The notes beneath the pieces are model-generated. The model was given only the letters and a program-made list of their open reading frames with translations. It ran no database searches and was not told the origin of the DNA. From the NCBI GenBank assembly GCA_035518875.1, contig DATIXD010000395.1:1-6842 (forward strand): 6,842 nucleotides of DNA, given 5' to 3'. This DNA comes from DATIXD01 sp035518875. Lineage in GTDB: Bacteria > Pseudomonadota > Gammaproteobacteria > Methylococcales > Methylococcaceae. Shown here one piece after another: positions 1 through 6,666 of the stretch; position 1 is the stretch's first letter; each line of letters starts with the position of its first letter. The position numbers were made by a program, and so were the translations under genes.

Positions 1-2
1 GA

Positions 3-659
3 GACGCCGTGAAGGCCATCGAGGAGGCCAAGCAAGAGATTGGCCTGCCCCAAAGCGTAGCCACCCGATACCAGGGCGCGGCCATGGCTTTCACCGCTTC
101 GCTGTCCAACACGCTGTGGCTGATAGTCGCCGCGATCGTCACGGTTTATATCGTGCTGGGGGTTCTCTACGAGAGCTACATCCACCCGATCACCATACTT
201 TCGACCCTGCCCTCCGCCGGAGTCGGCGCACTGCTTGCCCTGATGGCTTCGGAGACAGACCTCGGCATCATCGCCGTCATCGGAATCATCTTGCTCATCG
301 GCATCGTGAAAAAGAACGCCATCATGATGATCGACTTCGCCCTGGAAGCGGAACGCAAGCAGGGCCTGTCGCCGAGAGAGGCCATCTTCCAGGCCTGCCT
401 GCTGCGCTTTCGGCCGATCATGATGACCACCCTGGCCGCCCTGCTCGGCGCCCTGCCGCTCATGCTGGGAACCGGCGTGGGATCGGAACTACGCCACCCG
501 CTTGGCATCACGATGGTCGGCGGTCTGCTGCTGAGCCAGCTGCTGACCCTGTTCACGACACCGGTCATTTACCTGGCCCTGGATCGGCTGGCCCGCCGTT
601 TCACCGCCAATGGCGAAGAACCCACCCCCGATCCGGAATACGGCGAAAAGCACGCGTGA
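3..659 (+). CDS. mdtB: RND efflux permease, MdtB/MuxB type, C-terminal part (5' end outside window)
   Basis: This is the C-terminal 218 residues of an inner-membrane RND proton/drug antiporter; the gene begins before the window and the codon frame is already open at base 3. The visible part is the end of the second periplasmic loop followed by the last five membrane segments. Family hallmarks are LGVLYESYIHPITILSTLPS, then GIVKKNAIMMIDFALEAER (codons about 303-359, with the lysine of the proton relay in TM10), then LRFRPIMMTTLAALLGALPL and the final LLSQLLTLFTTPVIYLALDR helix. From memory these run almost residue for residue with E. coli MdtB. In the MdtBC/MuxBC systems, MdtB pairs with MdtC to form a heteromeric trimer. 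The stop codon overlaps the GTG start of the next gene, so the two are probably translationally coupled. The split between MdtB and MdtC is inferred from gene order and similarity. The upstream adaptor gene is not visible. Confidence 0.93.
   Translation, partial: DAVKAIEEAKQEIGLPQSVATRYQGAAMAFTASLSNTLWLIVAAIVTVYIVLGVLYESYIHPITILSTLPSAGVGALLALMASETDLGIIAVIGIILLIGIVKKNAIMMIDFALEAERKQGLSPREAIFQACLLRFRPIMMTTLAALLGALPLMLGTGVGSELRHPLGITMVGGLLLSQLLTLFTTPVIYLALDRLARRFTANGEEPTPDPEYGEKHA
656..659 (+). other. GTGA start/stop overlap between the two permease genes
   Basis: The GTG start of the mdtC-like gene (656-658) shares bases with the TGA stop of the mdtB-like gene (657-659). A four-base overlap of this kind commonly goes with translational coupling and equal output of partner subunits, which suits a mixed MdtB/MdtC trimer. 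The overlap is read directly; the coupling is inferred. Confidence 0.85.
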
Positions 660-3600
660 ATCCATCCGCGATCTTCATCTCCCGTCCCGTCGCCACCACG
701 CTGCTGACCATCGGCGTGGCGCTGGCGGGCATCGTCGCCTTTCTGCAATTGCCCGTGGCGCCCTTGCCCCAAGTGGATTTTCCGACCATCGCCGTTCAAG
801 CTTCGCTGCCCGGCGCCAGCCCGGAAACCATGGCCGCCACGGTCGCTACCCCGTTGGAGCGGTCGCTCGGACGCATCGCCGGCATCACCGAGATGACTTC
901 CGCGAGCTCCTTGGGGTCCACGCGCATTACCCTGCAGTTCGATCTCGACCGCGACATCGATGGCGCCGCCCGCGACGTGCAGGCGGCCATCAACGCGGCT
1001 AGCAGCCTGCTGCCCACCAATCTGCCGAGCCGGCCCAACTATCGCAAAGTCAACCCGGCCGACTCCCCCATCCTGATCCTGGCACTGACCTCGGACGCCC
1101 TGAGCCGCGGCCAGATGTACGACGCAGCCTCGACGATCCTGGCGCAAAAGATCGCTCAGATTCAGGGGATCGGTCAGGTGACGGTGGGCGGCAGTTCCTT
1201 GCCGGCCGTCCGGGTCGAGCTGAATCCCGGGACGCTGGCCAAATACGGGGTTGGTCTGGAGGACGTCCGCGCGGCCATCGTCGCGGCCAATGCGAATCGC
1301 CCCAAAGGCTCGGTGGAGGACGGGAGGCGTCATTGGCAGATCCAGGCCAACGACCAGGCCAAGCGTGCGCAGGACTACCTGCCCCTGATCGTGGCCTATC
1401 GCAACGGCGCTCCCGTGCGCATCGCCGACCTCGGCGAGGCGGTGGATTCGGTGGAAGACCTGCGCAATACCGGCCTGAAAAACGGCAAGCCCTCGGTGCT
1501 GGTGATCCTGAACAAGCAGCCCGGCGCCAACATCATCGAAACGGTGGAAAGGGTGAAGGCGCTGCTCCCGCAACTGCGGGGTTCCATCCCGAACGCCATC
1601 GATCTGTCGGTGGTCGTGGACCGCTCGGTGACGATCAGGGCATCCGTCGACGAAGTGGAGCGGAGTCTTTTGATCGCCATAGGGCTGGTGATTCTGGTGG
1701 TGTTCCTGTTTCTGCGGAACCTCCGTTCGACCCTGATTCCCATCATCGCCGTCCCGGTTTCCCTCATCGGTGCCTGCGGGGTGATGTATCTCTGCGGCTA
1801 CAGCCTCGACAATCTCTCCCTGATGGCCTTGACCATCGCCACCGGGTTCGTGGTCGACGACGCCATCGTGGTGCTGGAGAACACATCCCGTTACATCGAA
1901 AAGGGTGTCAGGCCGTTCAAAGCCGCGCTGCAAGGCGCCGGAGAAGTCAGCTTCACGGTGTTGTCCATGAGCCTCTCGCTGATCGCCGTGTTCATCCCGA
2001 TATTGCTGATGGGCGGTATCGTCGGGCGCCTGTTCCGCGAGTTCGCGGTCACTCTCTCCGCCGCTGTGATGGTGTCGCTGCTGGTCTCGTTAACCACCAC
2101 CCCCATGCTCTGCGCGCGCTGGCTCGGACGGGAAAGCGGGCGGCACGGACGCCCGTACCTGCTGATGGAACAACTTTTCGATCACCTGCGGCGAGGATAC
2201 GAAAGGACGCTGCGCTGGGCCTTGAAGCATGCTCCCCTGATGATGTTGCTGTTGCTCTGCACCATAGGACTCAATATCTATCTCTATGCGATCGTCCCCA
2301 AGGGTTTCTTCCCTGTGCAGGACAACGGGAGGCTGGCCGGGACCATCCAGGCGGACCAGAGCATCTCCTTCCAAGCCATGCAGAAAAAACTGGCGGACTT
2401 CGCCGACATCCTGCGGCAGGATCCGGCCATCGACAGCGTCGTGGGTTTCGCCGGTGGCCAGCAGATCACCAACACCGGGCTGATGTTCGCGGTGCTCAAG
2501 CCACCGGAGGAGCGGGATATTCCCCTCGACCGGATCATGGGCCGTCTGCGTCAAAAGCTGGCGAGGGAGCCCGGAGCCAGCCTGTTCCTGCAACCGGTGC
2601 AAGATCTCCGCGTGGGCGGCCGGGGTTCGGCCGCCCTGTTCGAATATACCTTGCAGGCCGAAAACCTGGCCGCGCTTCGTGATTGGGCCCCCAAAATCTT
2701 CAAGGCGCTGTCCGCGCTCCCAGAACTGGCGGACGTCAATACCGACCAGCAGGACAAGGGGCAACAGGTGTCGCTCGTGGTGGATCGAGACTCGGCAGCA
2801 CGGCTCGGGATCAGTCAGGCGCTGATCGATGCGAGCCTGAACGACGCCTTCGGACAAAGGCAGGTATCCGTCATCTACAACCCGCTCAATCAATACCACG
2901 TCGTGATGGAACTGGCCCCGGAATATTGGCAGAAACCGCAGACTCTGAACCAGCTTTACCTCAGTGTGCCGCCCAAGCCTCCGCAAACGAACGGCGCGCA
3001 GGTGCCCCTTTCGGCCGTGGCGAGTTTCGCTCCGGCCAACACACCGCTGACGGTCAACCACCAGGGACAATTCGCCGCAGCGACGATCTCCTTCAATCTC
3101 AAGCCCGGGGTTTCGCTCTCCGCTGCGACCTCGGCGATCGAAAAAGCCTTGGTCGACATTGGGGTGCCGTCCTCGATCCACGGCGGCTTCCAGGGGGCGG
3201 CGAAGGTGTTCCAGGATTCGCTGCGGAGCCAGCCTTGGCTCATCTTGACCGCCTTGATCGCCATCTACATCGTGTTGGGCGTACTGTACGAAAGCTACGT
3301 GCATCCTCTGACGATTCTCTCCACCTTGCCCTCGGCCGGCGTCGGCGCGATTCTCGCTCTGCTCGCTTGCCAGACGGAGTTCAGCATCATTGCCCTGATC
3401 GGCGTAGTCCTGCTCATCGGCATCGTGAAAAAGAATGCCATCATGATGGTCGACTTTGCCCTCGAGGCGGAGCGCGAACTCGGGATGGAAACGCGCGAAG
3501 CTATTTTCACCGCCTGCCTCATGCGTTTTCGTCCGATCATGATGACGACGTTGGCGGCCTTGCTCGGCGCCTTGCCGCTGGCTCTGGGATCGGGCTACGG

Positions 3601-3769
3601 TTCGGAACTGCGCCGCCCCCTCGGTATCTCCATCGTCGGCGGATTGATCGTCAGCCAGATGCTCACGCTTTACACCACGCCGGTGGTGTATCTCTACCTG
3701 GATCGGTTCCGGGCTTGGTGTGTCCGCGCTTTCAGTCGGACGGCTTCCATGCCGGGCGGGGTAGGGTAG
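656..3769 (+). CDS. mdtC: RND efflux permease, MdtC/MuxC type, complete
   Basis: A complete 1037-residue inner-membrane RND permease (E. coli MdtC is about 1025). It exports drugs or bile-salt-like compounds in exchange for protons as the partner of MdtB. The GTG start at 656 is chosen because it gives the family N-terminus VNPSAIFISRPVATTLLTIG; the frame stays open back to base 116, but that part is only a shadow of mdtB. Layout: TM1 about residues 13-31, periplasmic loop 1 to about 335, TM2 from about 338, TM7 about 525-548, loop 2 to about 858, TM8 about 860-880, then TM9-12. The proton-relay aspartates are D401 and D402 in FVVDDAIVVLEN, and the TM10 lysine lies in GIVKKNAIMM (K925/K926). 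Other signatures are LPVAPLPQVDFP, SLPGASPETMA and ATPLERSLGRIAG. Only a weak purine-rich stretch precedes the GTG, consistent with translational coupling. All key residues are present, so it should be functional. Confidence 0.96.
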   Translation: MNPSAIFISRPVATTLLTIGVALAGIVAFLQLPVAPLPQVDFPTIAVQASLPGASPETMAATVATPLERSLGRIAGITEMTSASSLGSTRITLQFDLDRDIDGAARDVQAAINAASSLLPTNLPSRPNYRKVNPADSPILILALTSDALSRGQMYDAASTILAQKIAQIQGIGQVTVGGSSLPAVRVELNPGTLAKYGVGLEDVRAAIVAANANRPKGSVEDGRRHWQIQANDQAKRAQDYLPLIVAYRNGAPVRIADLGEAVDSVEDLRNTGLKNGKPSVLVILNKQPGANIIETVERVKALLPQLRGSIPNAIDLSVVVDRSVTIRASVDEVERSLLIAIGLVILVVFLFLRNLRSTLIPIIAVPVSLIGACGVMYLCGYSLDNLSLMALTIATGFVVDDAIVVLENTSRYIEKGVRPFKAALQGAGEVSFTVLSMSLSLIAVFIPILLMGGIVGRLFREFAVTLSAAVMVSLLVSLTTTPMLCARWLGRESGRHGRPYLLMEQLFDHLRRGYERTLRWALKHAPLMMLLLLCTIGLNIYLYAIVPKGFFPVQDNGRLAGTIQADQSISFQAMQKKLADFADILRQDPAIDSVVGFAGGQQITNTGLMFAVLKPPEERDIPLDRIMGRLRQKLAREPGASLFLQPVQDLRVGGRGSAALFEYTLQAENLAALRDWAPKIFKALSALPELADVNTDQQDKGQQVSLVVDRDSAARLGISQALIDASLNDAFGQRQVSVIYNPLNQYHVVMELAPEYWQKPQTLNQLYLSVPPKPPQTNGAQVPLSAVASFAPANTPLTVNHQGQFAAATISFNLKPGVSLSAATSAIEKALVDIGVPSSIHGGFQGAAKVFQDSLRSQPWLILTALIAIYIVLGVLYESYVHPLTILSTLPSAGVGAILALLACQTEFSIIALIGVVLLIGIVKKNAIMMVDFALEAERELGMETREAIFTACLMRFRPIMMTTLAALLGALPLALGSGYGSELRRPLGISIVGGLIVSQMLTLYTTPVVYLYLDRFRAWCVRAFSRTASMPGGVG
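3759..3765 (+). promoter_or_regulatory. ribosome binding site deciding the start of the outer-membrane factor
   Basis: The purine-rich GGTAGGG lies inside the last codons of the mdtC-like gene, nine bases before ATG 3775. The alternative ATGs at 3790 and 3793 have only a weak GAG upstream, which favours 3775. Confidence 0.5.
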
Positions 3770-3774
3770 TCCTC

Positions 3775-5268
3775 ATGAACGAGACAAGCATGATGTCCCG
3801 CAGCTTCCCGCCGTTCTTGTGCGCGATGTTGGCAATGATGCTCGCCGGCTGCACGGTCGGACCGGATTATGTCCGGCCGCAAACCACGGCACCTGCAGCC
3901 TTCAAGGAAATGAAGGGATGGAAACAGGCGCAACCCAAAGATCACCTGCCACCCGGCAGATGGTGGGAGATATTCAAAGACCCCCAGTTGAACGCGCTCG
4001 AGGAACAGGTCGCCACCGCCAATCAGTCCATCGCTCAAGCCGAGGCACAATACCGTCAGGCACAAGCCCTAGTTCAGTCGGCTCGCGCCGCGTACGTCCC
4101 GACCGGCACGGCGACCGCGACGGTCTCCCGCTTCCGTGCTCCCACCAGCCAAAGCATCGCGGTGGCCGGCGTGAGATACCTGTTCGGAGCCGCCCTGAAC
4201 ATGGCCTGGGAGCCGGACCTGTGGGGCAGCGTCCGTCGGCAGGTCGAATCGGATACCGGCAACGCCCAGGCAAGCGCCGCCACGCTGCAGGCCTTGCGGC
4301 TCTCCACCCAGGCCACGCTGGCCCAGGATTACTTCCAGCTGCGGGCCCTGGATGCACAGAAGAAACTGTTGGACGAAACTGTCGAAGCCTACAGAAAGAC
4401 GCTCGAGGTAACCAGAAACCGGTATGCGGTGGGGGTAGCTGCGCGTACCGATGTCGCTCAGGCTGAATCCCAGCTCGAATCGGCTCGGGCGCAGGCCATC
4501 GATGTCGGGGTACAGCGAGCGCAGATGGAGCATGCGGTCGCCGTGCTGATCGGCAAACCACCGGCTGAGCTCACCTTGAGCTTCGCGCCGCTGAACGCCC
4601 CACCGCCGCCGATTCCGGTCGGCGTCCCGTCGGAGCTTCTGGAACGACGTCCCGACATCGCTGCCGCAGAACGGCAGGTCGCTGCCGCCAACGCCAAGAT
4701 CGGCGTGGCCAAGGCGGCCTACTTCCCGAGTCTGAGCCTGTCCGCCACCAACGGGTCTCAATCCAACACGCTCTCCACCTTCATGACCATGGCAAGCCGT
4801 TACTGGGCGCTGGGCCCCGCCGCAGCCGCCTTGACGCTGCTGGACGGCGGAGCGCGCAGCGCGCAGATGAAGCAGGCCATCGCCGCGTACGACGCCGGTG
4901 TCGCCAACTATCGGCAGACGGTTTTAACCGGCTTCCAGGAAGTGGAAGACAATCTGGCGGCGCTGCGCATCCTGGAGGAAGAGTATCGAGTACAGGACAA
5001 GGCGGTACAGGCGGCCCGCGAGTCCGTGGCGATGACGACCAACCAGTACAAGGCCGGCACGGTGAGTTACCTCAACGTCATGACGGCGCAGGCCGCCGCT
5101 CTGGCCAACGAGCAAACCCTGGTGCAGCTGCGGGGAGCACGCCTGGGCGCGGCAGTGTTACTGGTCAAGGCTTTGGGCGGCGACTGGGACGTATCGAGCC
5201 TGCCTGGACCCGAAGAGGCCGCGGGCGAAGTCACGTGGTCGGATTATCTCCCTTTCCCGGTTGAATAG
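3775..5268 (+). CDS. outer-membrane efflux lipoprotein, NodT/OprM family (OpmB-like)
   Basis: A 497-residue outer-membrane channel protein of the RND tripartite pump, forming a trimeric beta-barrel with a periplasmic helical tunnel. The N-terminus is a lipoprotein signal: hydrophobic residues 13-24, then the lipobox LAGC with Cys26 as lipidation site. Threonine follows at +2, so there is no inner-membrane retention aspartate. After cleavage it begins CTVGPDYVRP, the usual opening of NodT/OprM proteins. Two outer-membrane efflux repeats follow, about residues 70-270 and 285-480. The second opens with LLERRPDIAAAERQVAAANA (from residue 288) and AKAAYFPSLSLSATNG, the most recognisable family motif. 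ATG 3775 is preferred over in-frame ATGs at 3790 and 3793 because GGTAGGG lies about nine bases before it; all keep the signal peptide. It starts five bases after the mdtC stop, so it belongs to the same operon. The order matches Pseudomonas muxABC-opmB; I do not assign a firm symbol. Confidence 0.93.
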   Translation: MNETSMMSRSFPPFLCAMLAMMLAGCTVGPDYVRPQTTAPAAFKEMKGWKQAQPKDHLPPGRWWEIFKDPQLNALEEQVATANQSIAQAEAQYRQAQALVQSARAAYVPTGTATATVSRFRAPTSQSIAVAGVRYLFGAALNMAWEPDLWGSVRRQVESDTGNAQASAATLQALRLSTQATLAQDYFQLRALDAQKKLLDETVEAYRKTLEVTRNRYAVGVAARTDVAQAESQLESARAQAIDVGVQRAQMEHAVAVLIGKPPAELTLSFAPLNAPPPPIPVGVPSELLERRPDIAAAERQVAAANAKIGVAKAAYFPSLSLSATNGSQSNTLSTFMTMASRYWALGPAAAALTLLDGGARSAQMKQAIAAYDAGVANYRQTVLTGFQEVEDNLAALRILEEEYRVQDKAVQAARESVAMTTNQYKAGTVSYLNVMTAQAAALANEQTLVQLRGARLGAAVLLVKALGGDWDVSSLPGPEEAAGEVTWSDYLPFPVE

Positions 5269-5423
5269 TGTTGATCCAGGTCCACAGCTTATCTGCTTTC
5301 AACATCTTTCCGGCGGAACGAACTGATGGAACAGGTCAATAGTACCGATTTGTCACCGAAGCGGAGTGTCAGCTTTCTCCGACTGAGCCGGCATTCGACG
5401 AGGAAGGTCCAACAGCCGGCTAT
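5269..5423. other. intergenic stretch after the efflux operon, no clear feature
   Basis: This is the 155-base gap between the stop of the outer-membrane factor and the palindrome. I see no start codon with a ribosome binding site, no tRNA and no stem followed by a T-run, so the operon's terminator is not evident. A loose pairing of GTTGAA (near the stop codon) with TTCAAC (near 5300) has a loop of about 30 bases and is not convincing as a terminator. Confidence 0.5.
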
Positions 5424-5455
5424 GGGCGTTTATGCACAGCTGTGCATAAACGCCC
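5424..5455. repeat. 32-base perfect palindrome
   Basis: Two 16-base arms, GGGCGTTTATGCACAG and its exact reverse complement, meet with no spacer at 5439/5440. The inner part is a back-to-back pair of the motif TTTATGCACAG, which recurs at 5472-5482 and, inverted, at 5851-5861. The right edge of the palindrome overlaps the left copy of a separate 32-base inverted repeat. With no loop and no following T-run it is unlikely to be an intrinsic terminator. A binding or crossover site for a recombinase, or a replication-initiator site, fits better. The symmetry is seen directly; the role is inferred. Confidence 0.9.
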
Positions 5456-5483
5456 TTATGACAAGTTTCCTTTTATGCACAGT
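5452..5483 (+). repeat. left copy of a 32-base perfect inverted repeat
   Basis: Bases 5452-5483 are the exact reverse complement of 5850-5881. The match stops at both edges (5451 against 5882, and 5484 against 5849). The copy contains CTTATGACAAG followed by TTTATGCACAG, two related words. It encloses 366 bases with the right copy. A perfect 32-base match around a short non-coding segment is typical of terminal inverted repeats of a small mobile element, or of recombinase sites. Confidence 0.92.
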
Positions 5484-5528
5484 AGCCTGACAGGGAGCGG
5501 CTTTTAGCCTATAGCGCGGGGGCTGAGT

Positions 5529-5559
5529 TTGGCAGCAGGATGAGATTACTGGACATAAT
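5529..5559 (+). promoter_or_regulatory. candidate promoter inside the repeat-bounded segment
   Basis: TTGGCA at 5529-5534 resembles a -35 box (one mismatch to TTGACA), and CATAAT at 5554-5559 a -10 box (one mismatch to TATAAT). The spacing is 19 bases, longer than the ideal 17. It lies about 50 bases upstream of the small reading frame at 5611. It is identified by pattern only. Confidence 0.3.
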
Positions 5560-5610
5560 TTCTACAGTCGTCTGGGGTGAAAATTTCTAGGCCCACTTCT
5601 GGAGACGGCC

Positions 5611-5700
5611 ATGAACTTAACTACCCCTACATTCGACGACCCGGCACTGGCTCCACGGCCGCATAATAGGCCAATTTGGCTATGTTGGAACAGGCATTAG
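5611..5700 (+). CDS. 29-residue reading frame with good ribosome binding site, unknown
   Basis: This short frame encodes MNLTTPTFDDPALAPRPHNR and nine further residues. It is preceded by TGGAGAC six bases before the ATG and, further up, by a plausible promoter (5529-5559), so the start looks real even though the frame ends after 29 residues. A second open stretch in the -1 frame (from 5670, with ATG at 5682) carries on at once and has a more protein-like composition. The two may be one small gene of about 55 residues broken by a single-base change. I recognise no family. Confidence 0.25.
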   Translation: MNLTTPTFDDPALAPRPHNRPIWLCWNRH

Positions 5701-5780
5701 CCGGACTTCAGAAGTCCCAGGCGAAACTACTCCGATATTCGGCTCCAGATTCGCTAATCCAGTTTCTCAAAACGTTCTGA
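5670..5780 (+). pseudogene. possible frameshifted continuation of the small gene at 5611
   Basis: This frame opens just after an in-frame TAG (5667-5669) and runs ANLAMLEQALAGLQKSQAKL and on to LLRYSAPDSLIQFLKTF, ending at TGA 5778-5780. From ATG 5682 it gives 32 residues. It has the leucine, alanine, glutamine and lysine pattern of an amphipathic helix, unlike random out-of-frame translation, but there is no good ribosome binding site at 5682. It overlaps the end of the 5611 frame in a different phase, which suggests a single decayed small protein. No homologue is recognised, so a chance frame remains possible. Confidence 0.22.
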
Positions 5781-5849
5781 TTTTTATGCAAAGGTCACCG
5801 CCTAGTTAAGAGCCTCCAACTCAGACCACATCTCGCATGCTGCCGACGC

Positions 5850-5881
5850 ACTGTGCATAAAAGGAAACTTGTCATAAGGGC
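5850..5881 (-). repeat. right copy of the 32-base perfect inverted repeat
   Basis: This is the exact inverse partner of 5452-5483. It begins with A followed by CTGTGCATAAA and ends with CTTGTCATAAGGGC. The left side has an additional palindrome outside it (5424-5455) that the right side lacks, so the element is asymmetric. The putative resolvase site I begins 33 bases further right. Confidence 0.92.
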
Positions 5882-5913
5882 ACCTTGGAGTCCTTGGCCA
5901 ACGCAAAGTAAAC

Positions 5914-6049
5914 CGTCCAGAAAACGTCCGTTTCTTGGAAGCCTCGGACGCATTCCTGTCATCATCCTTGTGGCGGGGCTTTCAGTGTCCAAAAAACTAT
6001 TCCAGTTAACAAGTTCCAGATATACTCGTCCATTAAGACTTATTGGACA
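5914..6049. promoter_or_regulatory. putative res site of the Tn3-family resolvase (sites I, II, III)
   Basis: Repeated half-sites resembling YGTCCAAWAA lie just upstream of the resolvase gene. Proposed site I is 5914-5941 (28 bases), with half-sites CGTCCAGAAAACG and, inverted, CTTCCAAGAAACG agreeing at 10 of 13 bases. Proposed site II is 5986-6019, starting TGTCCAAAAAAC, with a poorly conserved right half. Proposed site III is 6025-6049, containing a 21-base near-palindrome (6028-6048). With these limits the lengths 28, 34 and 25 and the 5-base II-III gap equal those I recall for Tn3/gamma-delta res. The I-II gap would be 44 rather than 22, about two extra helical turns. Site III is well supported, site I moderately, and site II by geometry and one half-site. 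Confidence 0.5.
6021..6026 (+). promoter_or_regulatory. candidate -10 box for the resolvase gene
   Basis: TATACT lies 40 bases before the resolvase ATG and next to proposed res site III, so bound resolvase could repress its own gene, as is known for Tn3-family tnpR. No good -35 hexamer is seen 16-18 bases upstream. Confidence 0.3.
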
Positions 6050-6065
6050 AGGGCGAGGTGAGAAC

Positions 6066-6638
6066 ATGCTGATTGGTTATGCCAGGGTGTCTACCGACGA
6101 TCAGCATCTGGACCTGCAGCGTGATGCCCTGGAAAAGGCCGGGTGCGAGAAGGTCTACACCGACCAGCAAAGTGGAGCGAGTACCGAGCGGCTCGGGCTG
6201 AACGCGATTCTGGAAATGGCTCGGGCGGGTGACACCTTGGTAGTTTGGCGGCTGGATCGCCTGGGACGTTCCTTAAAGCATCTGATCCACTTAGTGGAGA
6301 AACTGGATCACCAGGGGATTGGGCTTCGTAGCCTGCAGGAGAATATCGACACCACCACCAGCGGTGGCCGTTTGGTATTTCACTTGTTCGGCGCCCTGGC
6401 CGAATTTGAACGGAATTTGATTCGGGAGCGCACCCAAGCCGGTTTATCGGCGGCACGGGCGCGGGGTCGACAAGGTGGTCGGCCAAAAATGTTGGACCCC
6501 AAAAAACGCGAACTGGCGTTACGGCTCCACCAGGAACGACAACACAGTATCGCGGAAATCTGTCAAATCATGGGGATTTCCAAGAGCACTCTGTACAACT
6601 ACCTCGGCGCGAACAGCGACACCCGCCTCGATACGTAG
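6066..6638 (+). CDS. tnpR: Tn3-family serine resolvase (TnpR)
   Basis: A 190-residue serine recombinase of the resolvase/invertase family, close to the usual ~185 residues of Tn3-family TnpR. It resolves transposition cointegrates by recombination at res. The catalytic N-terminal domain opens MLIGYARVSTDDQ, with nucleophile Ser9 and Arg7. WRLDRLGRS (61-69) supplies D64, R65 and R68, equivalent to the active-site D67, R68 and R71 of Tn3 resolvase. The long E helix follows at LAEFERNLIRERTQAGL (111-127), and a C-terminal helix-turn-helix is visible at 161-181 (SIAEICQIMGISKSTLYNYL). ATG 6066 gives the canonical N-terminus and has GAGGTGAG about four bases upstream; open frame back to 5853 is not family-like. 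The product looks intact. No transposase is adjacent: a Tn21-like inverted repeat follows after 28 bases. A Hin-like invertase is less likely given the res-like array. Confidence 0.93.
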   Translation: MLIGYARVSTDDQHLDLQRDALEKAGCEKVYTDQQSGASTERLGLNAILEMARAGDTLVVWRLDRLGRSLKHLIHLVEKLDHQGIGLRSLQENIDTTTSGGRLVFHLFGALAEFERNLIRERTQAGLSAARARGRQGGRPKMLDPKKRELALRLHQERQHSIAEICQIMGISKSTLYNYLGANSDTRLDT

Positions 6639-6666
6639 CCAAATCTCGGTGGACGATCTCTCACGG

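Larger units (their letters stand above)
5424..5881. mobile_element. putative small repeat-bounded element (non-autonomous or decayed)
   Basis: The block consists of the palindrome, the 32-base inverted repeats and the 366 bases between them. It holds four perfect copies of TTTATGCACAG in alternating orientation (5429-5439, 5440-5450, 5472-5482, 5851-5861), a near copy, TTTTATGCAAAGG (5782-5794), and related TTATGACAAG words (5456-5465, and inverted at 5869-5878). Inside are a promoter-like pair, a ribosome binding site and two short reading frames, but no intact recombinase or transposase. Possible readings are a MITE-like derivative, the leftover ends of an element mobilised by tyrosine recombinases (such as recombinase-in-trio elements), or a replication or partition site. 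I cannot name a family, and I did not find a target-site duplication. Confidence 0.4.

Noticed and set aside
116..655. N-terminal extension of the mdtC-like frame back to base 116
   Set aside because: This stretch is out-of-frame translation of the mdtB-like gene, rich in R, H and P. The family N-terminus begins at GTG 656.
569..1933. Long - strand frame of 454 residues
   Set aside because: It is antisense to a clearly conserved permease, has a low-complexity G/H/Q/R-rich composition, and its openness follows from GC-rich codon use on the other strand.
2090..3304. Long - strand frame of 404 residues
   Set aside because: It is antisense to the mdtC-like gene, shows no family motifs, and has the same shadow composition.
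2683..3774. N-terminal extension of the outer-membrane factor
   Set aside because: The segment is out-of-frame within mdtC. The lipoprotein signal peptide begins at ATG 3775.
4069..4761. - strand frames inside the outer-membrane factor gene
   Set aside because: They are shadows of the conserved NodT/OprM gene and have no recognisable motifs.
5424..5455. Palindrome as the rho-independent terminator of the efflux operon
   Set aside because: There is no loop and no T-run after the stem, and the motif recurs in the inverted repeats, which points to an element-specific role.
5853..6065. Upstream extension of the resolvase to ATG 5853
   Set aside because: It would translate the inverted repeat and res sites. 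The canonical resolvase N-terminus and ribosome binding site are at 6066.
5269..6065. CRISPR array, tRNA or integron attC
   Set aside because: There is no regular repeat-spacer spacing, no cloverleaf or CCA-type acceptor pattern, and no integrase or attC consensus boxes.
5795..6067. 90-residue - strand frame upstream of the resolvase
   Set aside because: It spans the inverted repeat and the res-like array, has no family motifs, and starts at the resolvase translation start region by chance.
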